Below, piece after piece: positions 46,317 through 57,012 of a stretch of DNA of 64,000 nt (within the stretch, counting starts at the first letter, position 1; each line of letters begins with the position of its first letter). Source of the stretch: Megascapheus bottae (taxonomy: Eukaryota > Chordata > Mammalia > Rodentia > Geomyidae); NCBI GenBank assembly GCA_024803745.1, contig JANJXV010000025.1:15952341-16016340 (forward strand), read 5' to 3'. Position numbers and translations under genes: made by a program. The notes beneath the pieces are model-generated. The model saw nothing but the letters and a program-made list of their open reading frames with translations. It made no database searches and was not told the origin of the DNA.

Positions 46317-46364
46317 ATCATTATAAAGGACATACATAGCGTGGGGGCCAGGAGTTTGGCCTAG
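46159..46364 (+). repeat. Tandem duplication of (GT)n plus flank and SINE head
   Basis: The unit agctgtgtg...cctag occurs at 46159-46253 (95 bp) and 46254-46364 (111 bp). The 53 bp outside the (GT)n is identical in both copies (46201-46253, 46312-46364); only GT number differs. Confidence 0.95.
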
Positions 46365-46535
46365 TGGTAGAGTGCCTGCCTAGCATGCATGATGACTCAG
46401 GTTCGATTCCTCAGTACCATATACATAGGGGGAAAAAGCCGGAAGTGATTCTGTGACTCAAGTGGTAGAGCTCTAGCCTTGAGAAACCCCAAGTGCTCAA
46501 GCCCCTGGGTTCAAGCCAGGACAGGCAAAAAAAAA
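46337..46535 (+). mobile_element. IDL-Geo-like SINE
   Basis: Complete dimer, gggggccaggagtttggcct to ggacaggcaaaaaaaaaa, at the right end of the duplication. The first copy of the duplication holds only its first 20 or so bases. Confidence 0.9.
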
Positions 46536-46629
46536 AGGGGGGGGCATAGCCTGTTGTACTCTATTGTATTAGCACATAGAAGCTAACACATGTCACCTTC
46601 TTCCTCCTCATCCTCCTCTCCTCATCCTC

Positions 46630-46712
46630 TTCTTTTTCCCCCCACTTCTGGGGATTGTAACTCAGGGCCTTGTACTTACCAAGCAGTATTACTTCCCCTG
46701 AACCATGAACCG
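46630..46712 (-). mobile_element. ID-like fragment
   Basis: Reverse strand: ctggggattgtaactcaggg, ccttgtacttaccaagcagt; an eroded tRNA-like monomer. Confidence 0.45.
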
Positions 46713-47133
46713 ATAATTACTGAGTCCACAATTCTTGCTTTATATGCAATCTCAAAAGTTAAATCCTCTCTCTTTTCTTCATTTCTCTTTTCTCATTTCT
46801 TCAAGACTCCCTTTGAGAAGAAATGGGGTTTGGAGACTGAGTGCCAAGAAAGACACTGCGGCGGGGTTTAGGGGAGGATGTGGGAATGGGGAAGGCTTAT
46901 TGCCACATGTTGTCCTTTCTCCTGGTCTCTTCCACAGAAAATGTACTTTTCAGAAAGAAAAATAAGTTAGTATTTCTAATTCAGATAAAGGATTGATTTT
47001 CAGTCAGATTTTTAAAGTTTTTTCTTTTACTAAAAAGAAAATCTTAGTTTCTAAAAATGAACGTAATTATTCGCTTTCATCTTGATTATAGATAGCATCC
47101 TACTTGTAAATAAACTAACATCCTAATTTTGTA

Positions 47134-47135
<2 letters not shown>

Positions 47136-47172
<37 letters not shown>
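47136..47172 (+). repeat. (GT)n microsatellite
   Basis: About 18 GT units in intron 6. Confidence 0.95.
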
Positions 47173-47173
<1 letters not shown>

Positions 47174-47484
47174 AAATATTGATGTCAATACGTTTACTTA
47201 CATATCCTCTCTAGATCTGCTTATTCTTAAATTATATTCTACTCATGGATATATAGTCAAAAGACTTTTCAAACTTACATGAAATAATTATTTTCCTTGT
47301 GCAGTAGTGTCATCGTGACATAATAGTTGCTTTGCAATTTTATGTGGCTTCAAAATGAAAACCTATAATATAAGAAGAGTTTAGAGGCATCTAGTTTCTT
47401 CCTTTGTCCCTTCCTGTATTTTACTTCTTCCACAGAGAACTATTTATATGAGTACTAAGTTTCATGTTCCTATTGTTTTATTCT

Positions 47485-47726
47485 GTTTTTTTAATGGTGT
47501 TGGTACTGAGGCTTAAACTCAAGCCCCTTGCTTTCTTGCTTGGCCTTTTGACTCAAGGCTGGTACTCTACTGCTTGAGACACAGCTCCACTTCCAGCTTT
47601 TTGCTGATTAATTGGAGATAAAGAGCCTCACAGATTTTTCTGCTTGGCCTGGCTTTAAACCATGATCCTCAGATCTCAGCCTCCTAAATATGTAGGATTA
47701 TAGGGGTGAGCCACCAGTGCCTGGCA
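47485..47726 (-). mobile_element. B1-Geo-like chimeric SINE, well preserved
   Basis: Reverse strand: ggtactgaggcttaaactca, actgcttgagacacagctcc, linker gctgattaattggaga, B1-like cctcagatctcagcctccta and gtgagccaccagtgcctggc. It ends 198 bp before coding exon 7. Confidence 0.88.
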
Positions 47727-47924
47727 GGTATTTTTTAATCAGGCTGGCTTTCTCATATCCTTATTTAAGTGAATAGTAGGATATAGCAGCTTATTATTAT
47801 AAATTACATCATTGAATATTGGGAGAGTTCACCACTCACCCAGGAGTTTCATTAATGACCTCTGATTTTTGTCTATCATCATAAAACATGGTAAATGACT
47901 TACCTATTTTTCCCTCTTTCTCAG

Positions 47925-47988
47925 TCTAAAGGAATTCCTACCCAAAGAATACATCAAGCAGAGAGGAGCGGAAAAGAGAATCTTTCAG
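47925..47988 (+). CDS. TLN2: TLN2 coding exon 7: F2 domain (64 bp)
   Basis: The shortest coding exon here, finishing Asp263 and encoding residues 264-284 (LKEFLPKEYIKQRGAEKRIF, then Gln). Lys274 aligns with talin-1 Lys272, a membrane-patch residue. The RGAEKR segment is one residue longer than in talin-1, which shifts the numbering between paralogues from +2 to +3. The acceptor ctttctcag is good; the donor gtattg departs from consensus at +4 to +6. Skipping would remove 64 bp and shift the frame. Confidence 0.96.
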
Positions 47989-48323
47989 GTATTGGAAATG
48001 CACAGAAATGTGTTCTCCCCCTTGTTCCCTCCCTGCCTCCCCTTCATTCACAGAGGGGCCTCCATACATGATAGGTTTGTTGCCCTGGTGTGTATTCCTC
48101 TGTAATAAATGACAGCTGACTCAAGAGTGAAATAGCTGACAGCTCCTCTTGGGACAGATTTATTATCTTAATCCATACTTGCTTGCTAAAGATTACTTAG
48201 CCCTTCTGAGAAAAATGTACATACATTGTTTTCCAATTTTCTTCATGATTCTGGTAACACCGAAGGTACAGTGAAGACAAAGTCATAAGGATCTCCTTTG
48301 TTCTGTTGGCGTTCCAAGATGGT

Positions 48324-48326
<3 letters not shown>

Positions 48327-48397
<71 letters not shown>

Positions 48398-48415
48398 GTC
48401 TGTGTGTCTGTATGT
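48327..48415 (+). repeat. (TG)n(TCTG)n compound microsatellite
   Basis: About 20 TG units, then about 7 TCTG units, then mixed TG/TCTG, in intron 7. Confidence 0.96.
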
Positions 48416-48632
48416 GTTTATGACTTGAACTTAAGGCCTCACACTCTTCAGCTTTATTTACGTAAGAATAGTGCTCTGCCACCTGAGTCACACTTCCACT
48501 TTTGGGTTTTAGGTGATCAATTGGAGGTAAGAGATGCAAGGATTTCCTACCTGAGCTTCAAACTATGCTCCTTAGATCTTAGCCTCCTGAGTAACCACTA
48601 TTAGAGGCAAAAACCACCAGCATCAGGCTCTC
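48416..48632 (-). mobile_element. B1-Geo-like chimeric SINE
   Basis: Reverse strand: gacttgaacttaaggcctca, cacctgagtcacacttccac, linker tgatcaattggagg, then tagatcttagcctcctgagt. Confidence 0.8.
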
Positions 48633-48672
48633 TTATGTTTTCAGTTCCATTATTATTTTAAAAGTCAGAGAC

Positions 48673-48876
48673 TTGGGCCGGGGGTTTGGCCTAGTGGTAG
48701 AGTGCTTTCCTAGCATGCACAGAGACCTGCGTTTGATTCCTTGGTACCATATATACATAGAAAAAGCTGGAATTGGTGCTGTGGCTCAAGTGGTAGAGCT
48801 CCAGCCTTGAGAAAAGCCCAAGGACAGTGCTCAGGCCCTGACTTCAAGGCCCAGGACTGGCAAAAACAACAACAAC
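48673..48876 (+). mobile_element. IDL-Geo-like SINE with 13 bp target duplication
   Basis: AAAAGTCAGAGAC occurs at 48660-48672 and 48877-48889. Complete dimer with a (CAA)n tail. Confidence 0.94.
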
Positions 48877-48990
48877 AAAAGTCAGAGACGTGTTCTTTCT
48901 AGGCTACCACAAAGAGAAGCCTTATTACCAACTTTACCCTGAGATACTAATTAATCCAAAATATCAAAGTTTTTTGGGGGGAGGGAAATA

Positions 48991-49220
48991 TAGCTGGGCA
49001 CCTATGGCTCATATCTGCAATCTTAGCTACTCAGGAGGCTAAGATCTCAAAACGAAAGCTGGCTTGGGCAAGAATGTCCATAAGACTCTTATCTCTAATA
49101 CCCAAAAATGCCAAAACTGGAGCTGTAGTTCAAGTGGTAGAGCTCTAGCGTTGAACACAAAAGCTCATAGAGCCCAAACTCTGAATTCAAGCCCCAGGAC
49201 CAGCATGAGAAAAAAAAAAG
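48991..49220 (+). mobile_element. B1-Geo-like chimeric SINE
   Basis: agctgggcacctatggctca, ctactcaggaggctaagatc, right module gctgtagttcaagtggtaga, tail agaaaaaaaaag. Confidence 0.85.
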
Positions 49221-49593
49221 CATTAATAAATTAACATATAAACCTTAGAATAACGTCTCCTTACAAGAATATTTTTTTCCTATCATTTACTGTGGGTCCT
49301 GAACTTTGGGAATATAGAATTCTTTGAAAATGTAATTGCAGTTTTGATGCAGTGCCTATCAGTTGCCTATGTACAAGAATTGTTAGACATGGCTGTGAAA
49401 CAGTTAGGCTACCCTGAGTTCATGTTCTAGTCTGAACCTGATCTAGTCCTGGCCCTTGAACATTCTGTGTGTTCTGCTTCCTCAGTCAGAAGACATCATG
49501 CCACAGAACAATCACATCTGTTGTAGTCTAACAAGGAGTACCTCTTAACTGCTGGCAGAGCTGCAGTGAATGACCACACTGTCACTTTTGCAG

Positions 49594-49698
49594 GAACATA
49601 AGAACTGTGGAGAGATGTCTGAAATCGAAGCCAAGGTTAAGTACGTCAAGCTCGCCCGCTCCCTCCGGACCTACGGTGTGTCCTTTTTCCTTGTGAAG
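49594..49698 (+). CDS. TLN2: TLN2 coding exon 8: end of F2, start of F3
   Basis: Residues 285-319, starting EHKNCGEMSEIEAKVKYVKL and ending GVSFFLVK. It crosses from F2 into F3, the phosphotyrosine-binding-like domain that engages integrin tails. Lys319, the last residue, aligns with talin-1 Lys316. It is in phase 0 at both ends, 105 bp. The acceptor is cttttgcag and the donor gtgagt. Confidence 0.97.
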
Positions 49699-50471
49699 GT
49701 GAGTTAGGTTGGATGGAGAAGGAATCTATTTGCTTTGCTTATTTTCCTTTCACTGAGTCATTTGATGTATGGTGCAAGATTGTCACCAAGACCCTCAGGC
49801 ATTTGTAGATGTTACATCTAGCTCATGGTGACCCAAGTTCAAGTGTGCCAAGCATGAATGCATGAATGGCCTGAATAGCTGGGCTGGTGACTTTGTTACT
49901 TACGTTAAGACAGGTATGGGATTGTGATGACCTTCTGCTCTGTCTTCATGGGTATTGTCTGTTCTCCTACCAGAGCAAAACAAATGTGCCTTTGAAATCT
50001 AACCTTGAGTAAGTCTATCCAGACCCTTGATGTGTTTTGCCCAGGTGAATGACAAGCCCTCCCTAATGGGTTTGCTGGACACCACTGTCTGACCTTTTCC
50101 AACTGCCTGATCCACTGATTCCACTCAGTTTCCTGTGGTGTTTGGCCACCTGCTGCCTACCCTTGGATAAAACTCGTCTGAGGAGCAAGGGGTCTTGTGT
50201 TCCTTACATCAACTCTGGAGTTAAAACTATTTTCAGGGACTGAAGTGAGAAATACACTAACAGAGTAGATGAGAGGGATTTCTTTCTCCATTATACATAA
50301 GAACTGTAACAAAAGGAAGTATGGTATCCTCTCAGATGCTTCTCTTGACTCTATATCTCTGGGAAGCAAACAAGCTTCCTTTGACCTAGGAAATAATCCA
50401 GGTTTTGCACTCGAGAGAGCCAGATACTTCCTTCTAACTAGTTACTTCCACCAGATCAGCTCTCAGCTTTC

Positions 50472-50682
50472 TCAGGCATCAGTGGTTCACATCTTTAGTC
50501 CTAGCTACTTGCAGGATTGAAAATTGAAGATCAGCCAGCCAAAGCCGAAAAGTCCAAGAGACATCTCCAGTTAACCAGCAAAATGCCGAACTAAAGGTGT
50601 GGCTCCAGTAGTAGAGCAGCAGCTGTGGACAAGCAAACCAAGCAAACATGTGAGGCTCTGAGTTCAAGCCTTATAACCAGAA
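50472..50682 (+). mobile_element. B1-Geo-like chimeric SINE, diverged
   Basis: tcaggcatcagtggttcaca, ctccagttaaccagcaaaat, then a worn right module ending ttcaagccttataaccag. Confidence 0.75.
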
Positions 50683-50749
50683 AGTTGTAGCTAACTGTGT
50701 CAATATAGAGATGTCCATAACAGCATAATAAACGCACAGAAAACAGCAT

Positions 50750-50900
50750 TATGTGGCAGTATTCTCAGTGGCTAAGAAATGTGCTTTGAAAACAAAGACC
50801 TGGTTTGTTGGCTTTGCCACATAATGGTCTGAGCATGACTTCTGTTACTAATCTTCAGTTTGCTCTCTTCTAAAATTATTGCTTTTTGGTGAGATTTAAT
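50750..50900 (+). repeat. MIR-like ancient SINE
   Basis: Pattern gctttgaaaacaaagacctg, ggctttgccacataatggtc, cttcagtttgctctcttcta. Confidence 0.5.
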
Positions 50901-50977
50901 TAAGAGTCTGTGGAAATGGGAACTGTGAATTAACAATAGCTACATGCACCAGTATTCCTCCTCTTGGATTGACTTGT

Positions 50978-51145
50978 AACACTAGGGATTGAACCCAGGG
51001 TCTACAGAATGCTGGAAGAGCTTTTACCACTTGAACATGACCTTTTGTTTGCATTTTGTTTTTGAGATATACTCTTGATTCCCCCCCTCATCTTCCTGTC
51101 TCTGAGTAACTGGGGTTTTAAGGATGTACCACCATCAAGCAAGCT
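50978..51145 (-). mobile_element. Old ID plus B1-like SINE
   Basis: Reverse strand: actagggattgaacccaggg, gctggaagagcttttaccac, then tctctgagtaactggggttt. Same type as 30640-30945. Confidence 0.6.
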
Positions 51146-51997
51146 CATCTTTGATTACCATTTGAATTTCATCATGATCTACTCAACTGGAATCCCATAA
51201 GCAACCATAAAACTTTTCCCATTTGTCTTGCATGATATCTTTTGTTCCACAAAATTGCCTTCTGTAATCCTTTTCACTTTCACATTTGCCTTTGAAATTT
51301 CCTTGCAGTCATGACTAGAGCCTTGTGGCGAGATGCCGGGGGAGCTGACCTTCTTCTCCCCTGAACTGTGAAAGTATCACTGTGGGCAGCTTGGAATCAT
51401 GAGTGAAATAAAAAAAAAATGCATTGCCAGAGATGTTAAGAGAGACAAAGATGGGGGTAGACTGATCACCAGAGTCTTCAATACCTAGTTTTATAACCAG
51501 CCCTTTCTCCCATGCTCCAAAAGAAAGGAAATATACTGATGTCAAAATGATCCATACACACCTGCCTTTGGGTGCCCAATCCATGAAGAACTCCAGCTGG
51601 CTCATCAGTGTCCAAAAAGCACCTGGGCTGACACCTAGCCCAGTCACATCCTACCACATACCACTTCCCAGTTCTGACACACACCACTTCACAGATCTGA
51701 ATCAAACATAGGAGACACAGGTGATGTTAGGCTGAGCCAATCTCTGCACCTGTGAGCAGAGCCATCTGTTCACAGCTGGCGGACAACTCTGAGCCCATGA
51801 TAACACTTCAGAAATGTTTGAAAGAAGAGTGACTAGGCTTATTCACAGATCCTTGGTAGAATGTCTGCTTTCTCCTGCCATTGAATTTTGCAAGCTGAGA
51901 ATTTTAACTTGGCCAGAAGACCCCCTCTTGAGAGAGAAGCCTATATTTAGATGGCTGGCAAAGATCACAGCTTGGGAGGGGGGGAAATTAGGGGCAT
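51146..51997. other. Intron 8 unique sequence
   Basis: No gene recognised. The minus-strand open frame at 51315-51647 has no family likeness. Confidence 0.5.
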
Positions 51998-52145
51998 TTT
52001 TTGCTCAAGGCTAGCCCTCTACACTTGAGCCAGAGCTCTACTTCTGGCTTTGGGGTGATTAATTGGATATAAAAGTTTCACATAATCTTGAGATTTCAGC
52101 CTCCTGAATAGCTAGAATTACAGACATGTGCCCCTGACATCCAGC
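51998..52145 (-). mobile_element. B1-Geo-like chimeric SINE, partial
   Basis: Reverse strand: gctcaaggctagccctctac, gggtgattaattggatataa, cctcctgaatagctagaatt. Part of the right module and of the B1-like part is lost. Confidence 0.78.
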
Positions 52146-53385
52146 TGCCTTAACCTACTTTTAGCTCCTGAAGATAAACTGATGTTGTTGGTTTAGTTGA
52201 AGGTTGGGAGGGAGAGAATATGGAGTAGACTGAGAACTGCACACAAAAAGGAAGAAGGAGCCTAAGTACCTTGGTTCCTTTCCTAAGGACCCTTATCTAT
52301 GCCACCAAGTGTCTAAGACAGGCATCAGCTACTCAGCAGCAAATCTCAGCCATTTCTCAGCTCCTCTGCTCTTTGTGGGTGGCCACTAAACTAATTGTCC
52401 CTCAATGGTGGTCACAATTGTGGGTTTCAGTGTCTTTGTGTAGTTCTCTATATCCCTAGTCCACAGTCAGGTCCTATGGGTAGATATCTGCTATTAGCTA
52501 TTTGTTGACCATGGTTTCCTCTCAAGGCTGCATGATCTTACTAGGAGTTAGAGTAATCTATCAGGACTTCTGCTGCTGCGTCCCAGAGCCCCTCACAGGG
52601 TAGAGAAGATGGAAAAGATGACCAGAACAGCTGCTGGCCATCTGTCATCTCCTATCCTTTCCCGGGTCCCAGACTCTGGGCTTGTGCCAACTCTGGTGGG
52701 TGTTTGGCTGTGAGTGCATAACATGCATGTGTACTGACTTGGCTTGTGTGAATGAACACATGTGTTCTTTAAGTACAGTTGTGTGGGCACAGCTAGGGTT
52801 CAGCAAATATTACTTGCAAGCCAAAAAAAAAAAGAAAAAACCCTTTTTTACCCTGATAACACAAAAAGTGCAGATATATTCAAGCACAGTTTTGCAAGTA
52901 CAGAAAAGCAGAAGAAAATAATACTAATCATCACAGGGTGATAACTATCATCATTTTTTCCCACTGAACTGTAAATGAACTCATTTTAAATTTTATTTCC
53001 CATGGGACCAGTCTGTGGATTCTGTTGTACCTTTTTATCTGTTTTGAGTATAATGTATTCTCATAAAACCAGTTGATTTCCTCTAGTATGATCTTAATAG
53101 TTGTAATCTGTTACACTGATACACCATAGTTTACAAATAAAATCCTATGCTGTTGAGAACTGGAGTTTCTTGTTTTGCAGTGTGAAAAGCTCTGCTTGAA
53201 CTTCCGGTAGCATAATCATACCTTGGTAAAGTTCAAACAAAAGTATATCAAGAGCAGTCACAGTTTTTAAGGCTTTGCTACTTTGCATTCCTGTGAATCA
53301 GGGTCCTTTTCAGACCTTCCGCAATCCTGAGTGTCTTTTTTTCCCCCAAAAACTCTGCCATTAGACACAAATGGAGTTCTATTAG

Positions 53386-53424
<39 letters not shown>

Positions 53425-54371
53425 AAAGATACAGAGACATAGAGGGTTATGGTTCCCTATTTTAAAAACATTTTATGATCATACTCATGAGCAATTTTGT
53501 TGGGTTTTAAGAGTACCCCAGAGATAATAGTCTTTTCTATTGGTTTCATATATTCATTCTCCAATCATTTGCTTTCTAATCTTTATTATGTAATGTTGTT
53601 TTTCTTCTACTTCACTCCTTTGTCTCATCCTTCTCAGTGAATTTATGTCTCTGTGGGGCTTCTCTTTTCCTTCACTCTCTGAGTTTTTAACCTAGTCCAG
53701 TCTCTCTCAGTCTCTCTCTTTTTCTCTCTCAGTTTTTGTATCTCTCTGCTTCTTTCTTTCTGAAAGATATCCAACTATGTACATTTTGAGTTAAAGCCAT
53801 TAATATTTTTCTTTATGGACTCATATTTTTGTATGTTCTTCTTGCATTATTATCAGGAATTGATTTTTATATGAATGAAAGTGAAGATCTATTACTAGGC
53901 TAATAGACATTATATTAAAAAAAAAAACCTTAACTAATCATAAGCAATGTGTTAAGATCAGTAGGTATACAAACATAACCAAATGTACAAAATCTAAATG
54001 AAAATATATTTGAGAGATTTTTTGAGAGGCTTTTTTTTAAAGGGGAGACAGCAAGTATTCTTATAATGATAAAATAGCAGTGTTGATTTGTTCTAAATTA
54101 TTAGAATTTCAAATTAACTTTCTTTATTCCTTACTAGGTTAGTTCCTGAAGTAGTATTTAGAATTCACTTATATCTTTTTTTAGTTCATCTGTGGTTTTG
54201 GAGCCATGTGCTCTATTCAATACTATCTCTTTCCAAGAAATATATCTTCGTGGATCTTTCCAATCTCCTGATGTCTCTCCCTTGCCTGAGAATCTTAGCA
54301 GACTTGTGAAACATGGCAACATGTGATGAACTCCAAAGTAGACCACTGACCCATAGTCTCTCCTATTCTAG
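52146..54371. other. Rest of intron 8
   Basis: AT-rich and SINE-free for 2.2 kb, with a (CA)n at about 53391-53421. No gene recognised. Confidence 0.55.
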
Positions 54372-54527
54372 GAAAAGATGAAAGGCAAGAACAAGCTAGT
54401 GCCTCGCCTCTTGGGGATCACGAAAGACTCCGTGATGCGTGTGGATGAGAAGAGCAAGGAAGTGTTGCAGGAGTGGCCCCTCACCACAGTCAAGCGCTGG
54501 GCAGCCTCGCCCAAGAGCTTCACACTT
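54372..54527 (+). CDS. TLN2: TLN2 coding exon 9: F3/PTB core, integrin-binding
   Basis: Residues 320-371. Key residues are visible: Lys325 and Lys327 in the loop before LVPRLLGITK, Leu328, Ser339, Glu345-Lys346, and Arg361-Trp362 in TTVKRWAASP. Arg361 and Trp362 match talin-1 Arg358 and Trp359, which contact the integrin NPxY motif. Ser339 replaces talin-1 Cys336; as I recall, this difference accounts for the tighter integrin binding of talin-2. Residue 347 is Ser where I remember Thr in human. Phase 0 at both ends, 156 bp; donor gtaagg. Confidence 0.98.
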
Positions 54528-54736
54528 GTAAGGACGACAGGAGTCCCTGAGGAGGCTTGGGGGATATTTTGTGGGCAGGAAGGAAACGTGGTCCTACCTA
54601 ATAGATTTCTCTGGCTTTAGAGGGTCAGCAAGGGAAAGGGAAGATGATGCCACTTGATGGGCACAAAGGTCCAAAAGTAAAAAAGTCAATGAATAGCATA
54701 ATGAACCTATTAAAATAAACTTTTAAATTTTAAAAA

Positions 54737-54955
54737 GGACCAGGTGCTTTTGGTTCATACCTGTAATCCTTGCTACTCAGGAGGCTGAGATCTGACAATC
54801 ATGGCTCAAAGCCATATGAGACAAGAAAGCCTGAGAATTTAGCTCCAATTAACTCCCCCCCTCTTCCCCAAAATAAGGCCAGAAATAGAGCTGTGGCTCA
54901 AGTGATAGAGCACTAACATTGAGCAGCAAAGCTCGGGGACAGTACCAAGGACTAA
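54737..54955 (+). mobile_element. B1-Geo-like chimeric SINE
   Basis: ggaccaggtgcttttggttc, ctactcaggaggctgagatc, linker ccaattaactcccc, right module agctgtggctcaagtgatag. Confidence 0.83.
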
Positions 54956-55204
54956 CACACATATACAAAGTGGGAGTGGGGAGAAGAAAGAAAGGGGATT
55001 AAGAAGTATTTTAGACAGGGTGAGTTTGATGAAAGAATATTATTTTAAGTCTGGAGTTTTGCTCCTCTATAAGGTTGGTGAACAGCAATCTGGGTCATCT
55101 AGGTAGTGTTGGATCTCTAGACTAGGTCTCCACTGGGTTTCTACTCTCCTAGTCCCAGCCAGAGAGAGAAGACTTTTAAAAAACTACATGTTGGGGGTGC
55201 CAGA

Positions 55205-55330
55205 AAAGAAGGAAGGAGAGAAGGAAGAAAGGGAGGGAGGGAGGGAGGGAGGGAGGGAAAGAAAGATAGAAAGAGAAGGAAGGAAAGGAAGGAAGAGAGG
55301 GAAGAAAGGGATGGAGAGAGGGAAGAAAGC
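55205..55330 (+). repeat. Purine-rich (GGAA/GGGA)n repeat
   Basis: A nearly pure A/G tract in intron 9. Confidence 0.93.
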
Positions 55331-55563
55331 CTGAGAATTCATTGCATAGGGATTCCTCAAGTTCTAAGGCTCCCAGCTAGTCTCCTTTTCCAGTTCCTAG
55401 ATCTTTTTCCATTGTTGAATGGGTTGTAGGGTATACTATTCCCTTTAGAGAGGAGAATAGAAAAAAGTGAGTTTAAGTCATTCTGTTTCCTAACTGGACT
55501 GCCTAAGCTATAATCTCCTAGTCAGTCTGACCCATCTATATTTCTTTAATGCTGTTTTCTCAG

Positions 55564-55665
55564 GATTTTGGGGAGTATCAGGAAAGTTACTATTCAGTAC
55601 AAACCACAGAGGGTGAGCAAATATCCCAGCTGATTGCAGGATATATTGACATCATCCTCAAAAAG
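55564..55665 (+). CDS. TLN2: TLN2 coding exon 10: C-terminal F3 helix
   Basis: Residues 372-405, DFGEYQESYYSVQTTEGEQI through ISQLIAGYIDIILKK. It holds the last F3 strand and the long C-terminal helix of the PTB-like fold. Phase 0 at both ends, 102 bp. The acceptor is gttttctcag and the donor gtatgt. Confidence 0.98.
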
Positions 55666-55721
55666 GTATGTTGTATTGATACATGTTGGAAATGTAAGGC
55701 TTCTTTAGTAAAAGGCTTAGT

Positions 55722-55935
55722 TTAAGCCAGGAGCTGGTGTCACACCTTGCTGCACAGGAAGCTGAGATCTGGAAGATTACATTTCAAAGCCAAAAAGAAA
55801 AATTTGCTAGGCTTTATCTCCAAAAACCTGCAAAAAAACAAAGCTGAACTGGAGGCCTGGGCCAAGTGGTAGAGATTCAGCCAAATATGTAAGCTAAGCA
55901 AGAGTGAGGCCTTGAATTAAAATTCCAGTACTGGG
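55722..55935 (+). mobile_element. B1-Geo-like chimeric SINE
   Basis: aagccaggagctggtgtcac, linker atctccaaaaacctgc, right module with ccaagtggtagagattcagc. It abuts an oppositely oriented SINE. Confidence 0.75.
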
Positions 55936-55937
55936 GA

Positions 55938-56143
55938 ATTTTTTTTTTTTTTTTGCCAGTTGTGGGGCTTGAACTCAGGGCCTGAGCACTGTCCTTGGAC
56001 TTTTTTTCCTCAAGGCTAGAGCTCTACCCTTGAGCCACAGCACCACTTCTAGCTTTTTTCTATGTATGTGGTGCCAAGGAATCGAACCTGGGTTTTTGTG
56101 CATGCTAGGCAAGCACTTTACCACTGGGCCAAACTCCCGGCCC
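55938..56143 (-). mobile_element. IDL-Geo-like SINE
   Basis: Reverse-strand full dimer with a T-run head, gccagttgtggggcttgaac, ggaatcgaacctgggttttt and aggccaaactcccggccc. It forms an inverted pair with the SINE just before it. Confidence 0.92.
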
Positions 56144-56935
56144 GAAAATTTTTAATTACATGATTGCAATTTTTAAAATGCAACTCACCTTTGAAGTATT
56201 CAATGTAAAAATTGAATTTTTGATGTTAAGATGACTTAACAGGTCTTTGACCTTGAGCTCCTAGGAGAATTTCTGTCTGACCTTGATGCAGAACATATTG
56301 ATATTATTTACTGCCAAATAATGAACAGTTTTGCCACTCAGCTAATGAGTAATCCCCTTCCCCCATTCCCAGGATCTTCCTCTCCTATTTTTGCTATTTT
56401 GCTTCTCAGCCTCCATAGAAGACCAGATTGAGGGGCTAACACTGCTCTTTGTAGTTTTAGGGAGTATTGTTTTGTGTTCTTTGTTTTGTTCTTGCAAAAT
56501 GTGGTGGGCTGGCTATATGTCATCATAATGTACAGGCGAATTAATTTCTTGAGATTTCTTAACATAGCCTATTCAAATAATCAAGTTCTGATAGAATGTT
56601 AACCTTGAAGTTTTGCTGTGTAAAAAAAAAAGTGTGTAATCATAAAGATAGAAAACATATATACATATATCTGTATTTATATAAACACATGTGTGATTTA
56701 TATATAAACATGCATAAGTTCCATAAAATAATTAATAAATATAGCCTATATAATTTTTATAGAAATAATTTATGTATTTCCTTTATCATTATCATGCTTT
56801 TGGTTTACCCATCACTTTTTCAATATCTAATACAAGGAATTTGGGGTGAATCTGGTCATTTATGCCTCAGTTCTTTTCAAAGGTGCAGTGTTAAGACTTG
56901 CTCATTTTTATTCTTGTATTTTGTTTTACCTCCAG

Positions 56936-57012
56936 AAACAAAGCAAAGACAGATTTGGACTAGAAGGAGATGAGGAGTCAACTATGTTAGAAGAATCAGT
57001 TTCCCCAAAAAA
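56936..57012 (+). CDS. TLN2: TLN2 coding exon 11: start of head-rod linker
   Basis: Residues 406-430 plus two bases of Lys431. It is acidic and flexible, KQSKDRFGLEGDEESTMLEE, ending SVSPKK. Ser428 in SPKK aligns with talin-1 Ser425, a reported Cdk5 site; whether it is used in talin-2 is an inference. The acceptor is acctccag and the donor AA|gtaagc. Lys431 is completed by the first G of the next exon. Confidence 0.97.
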
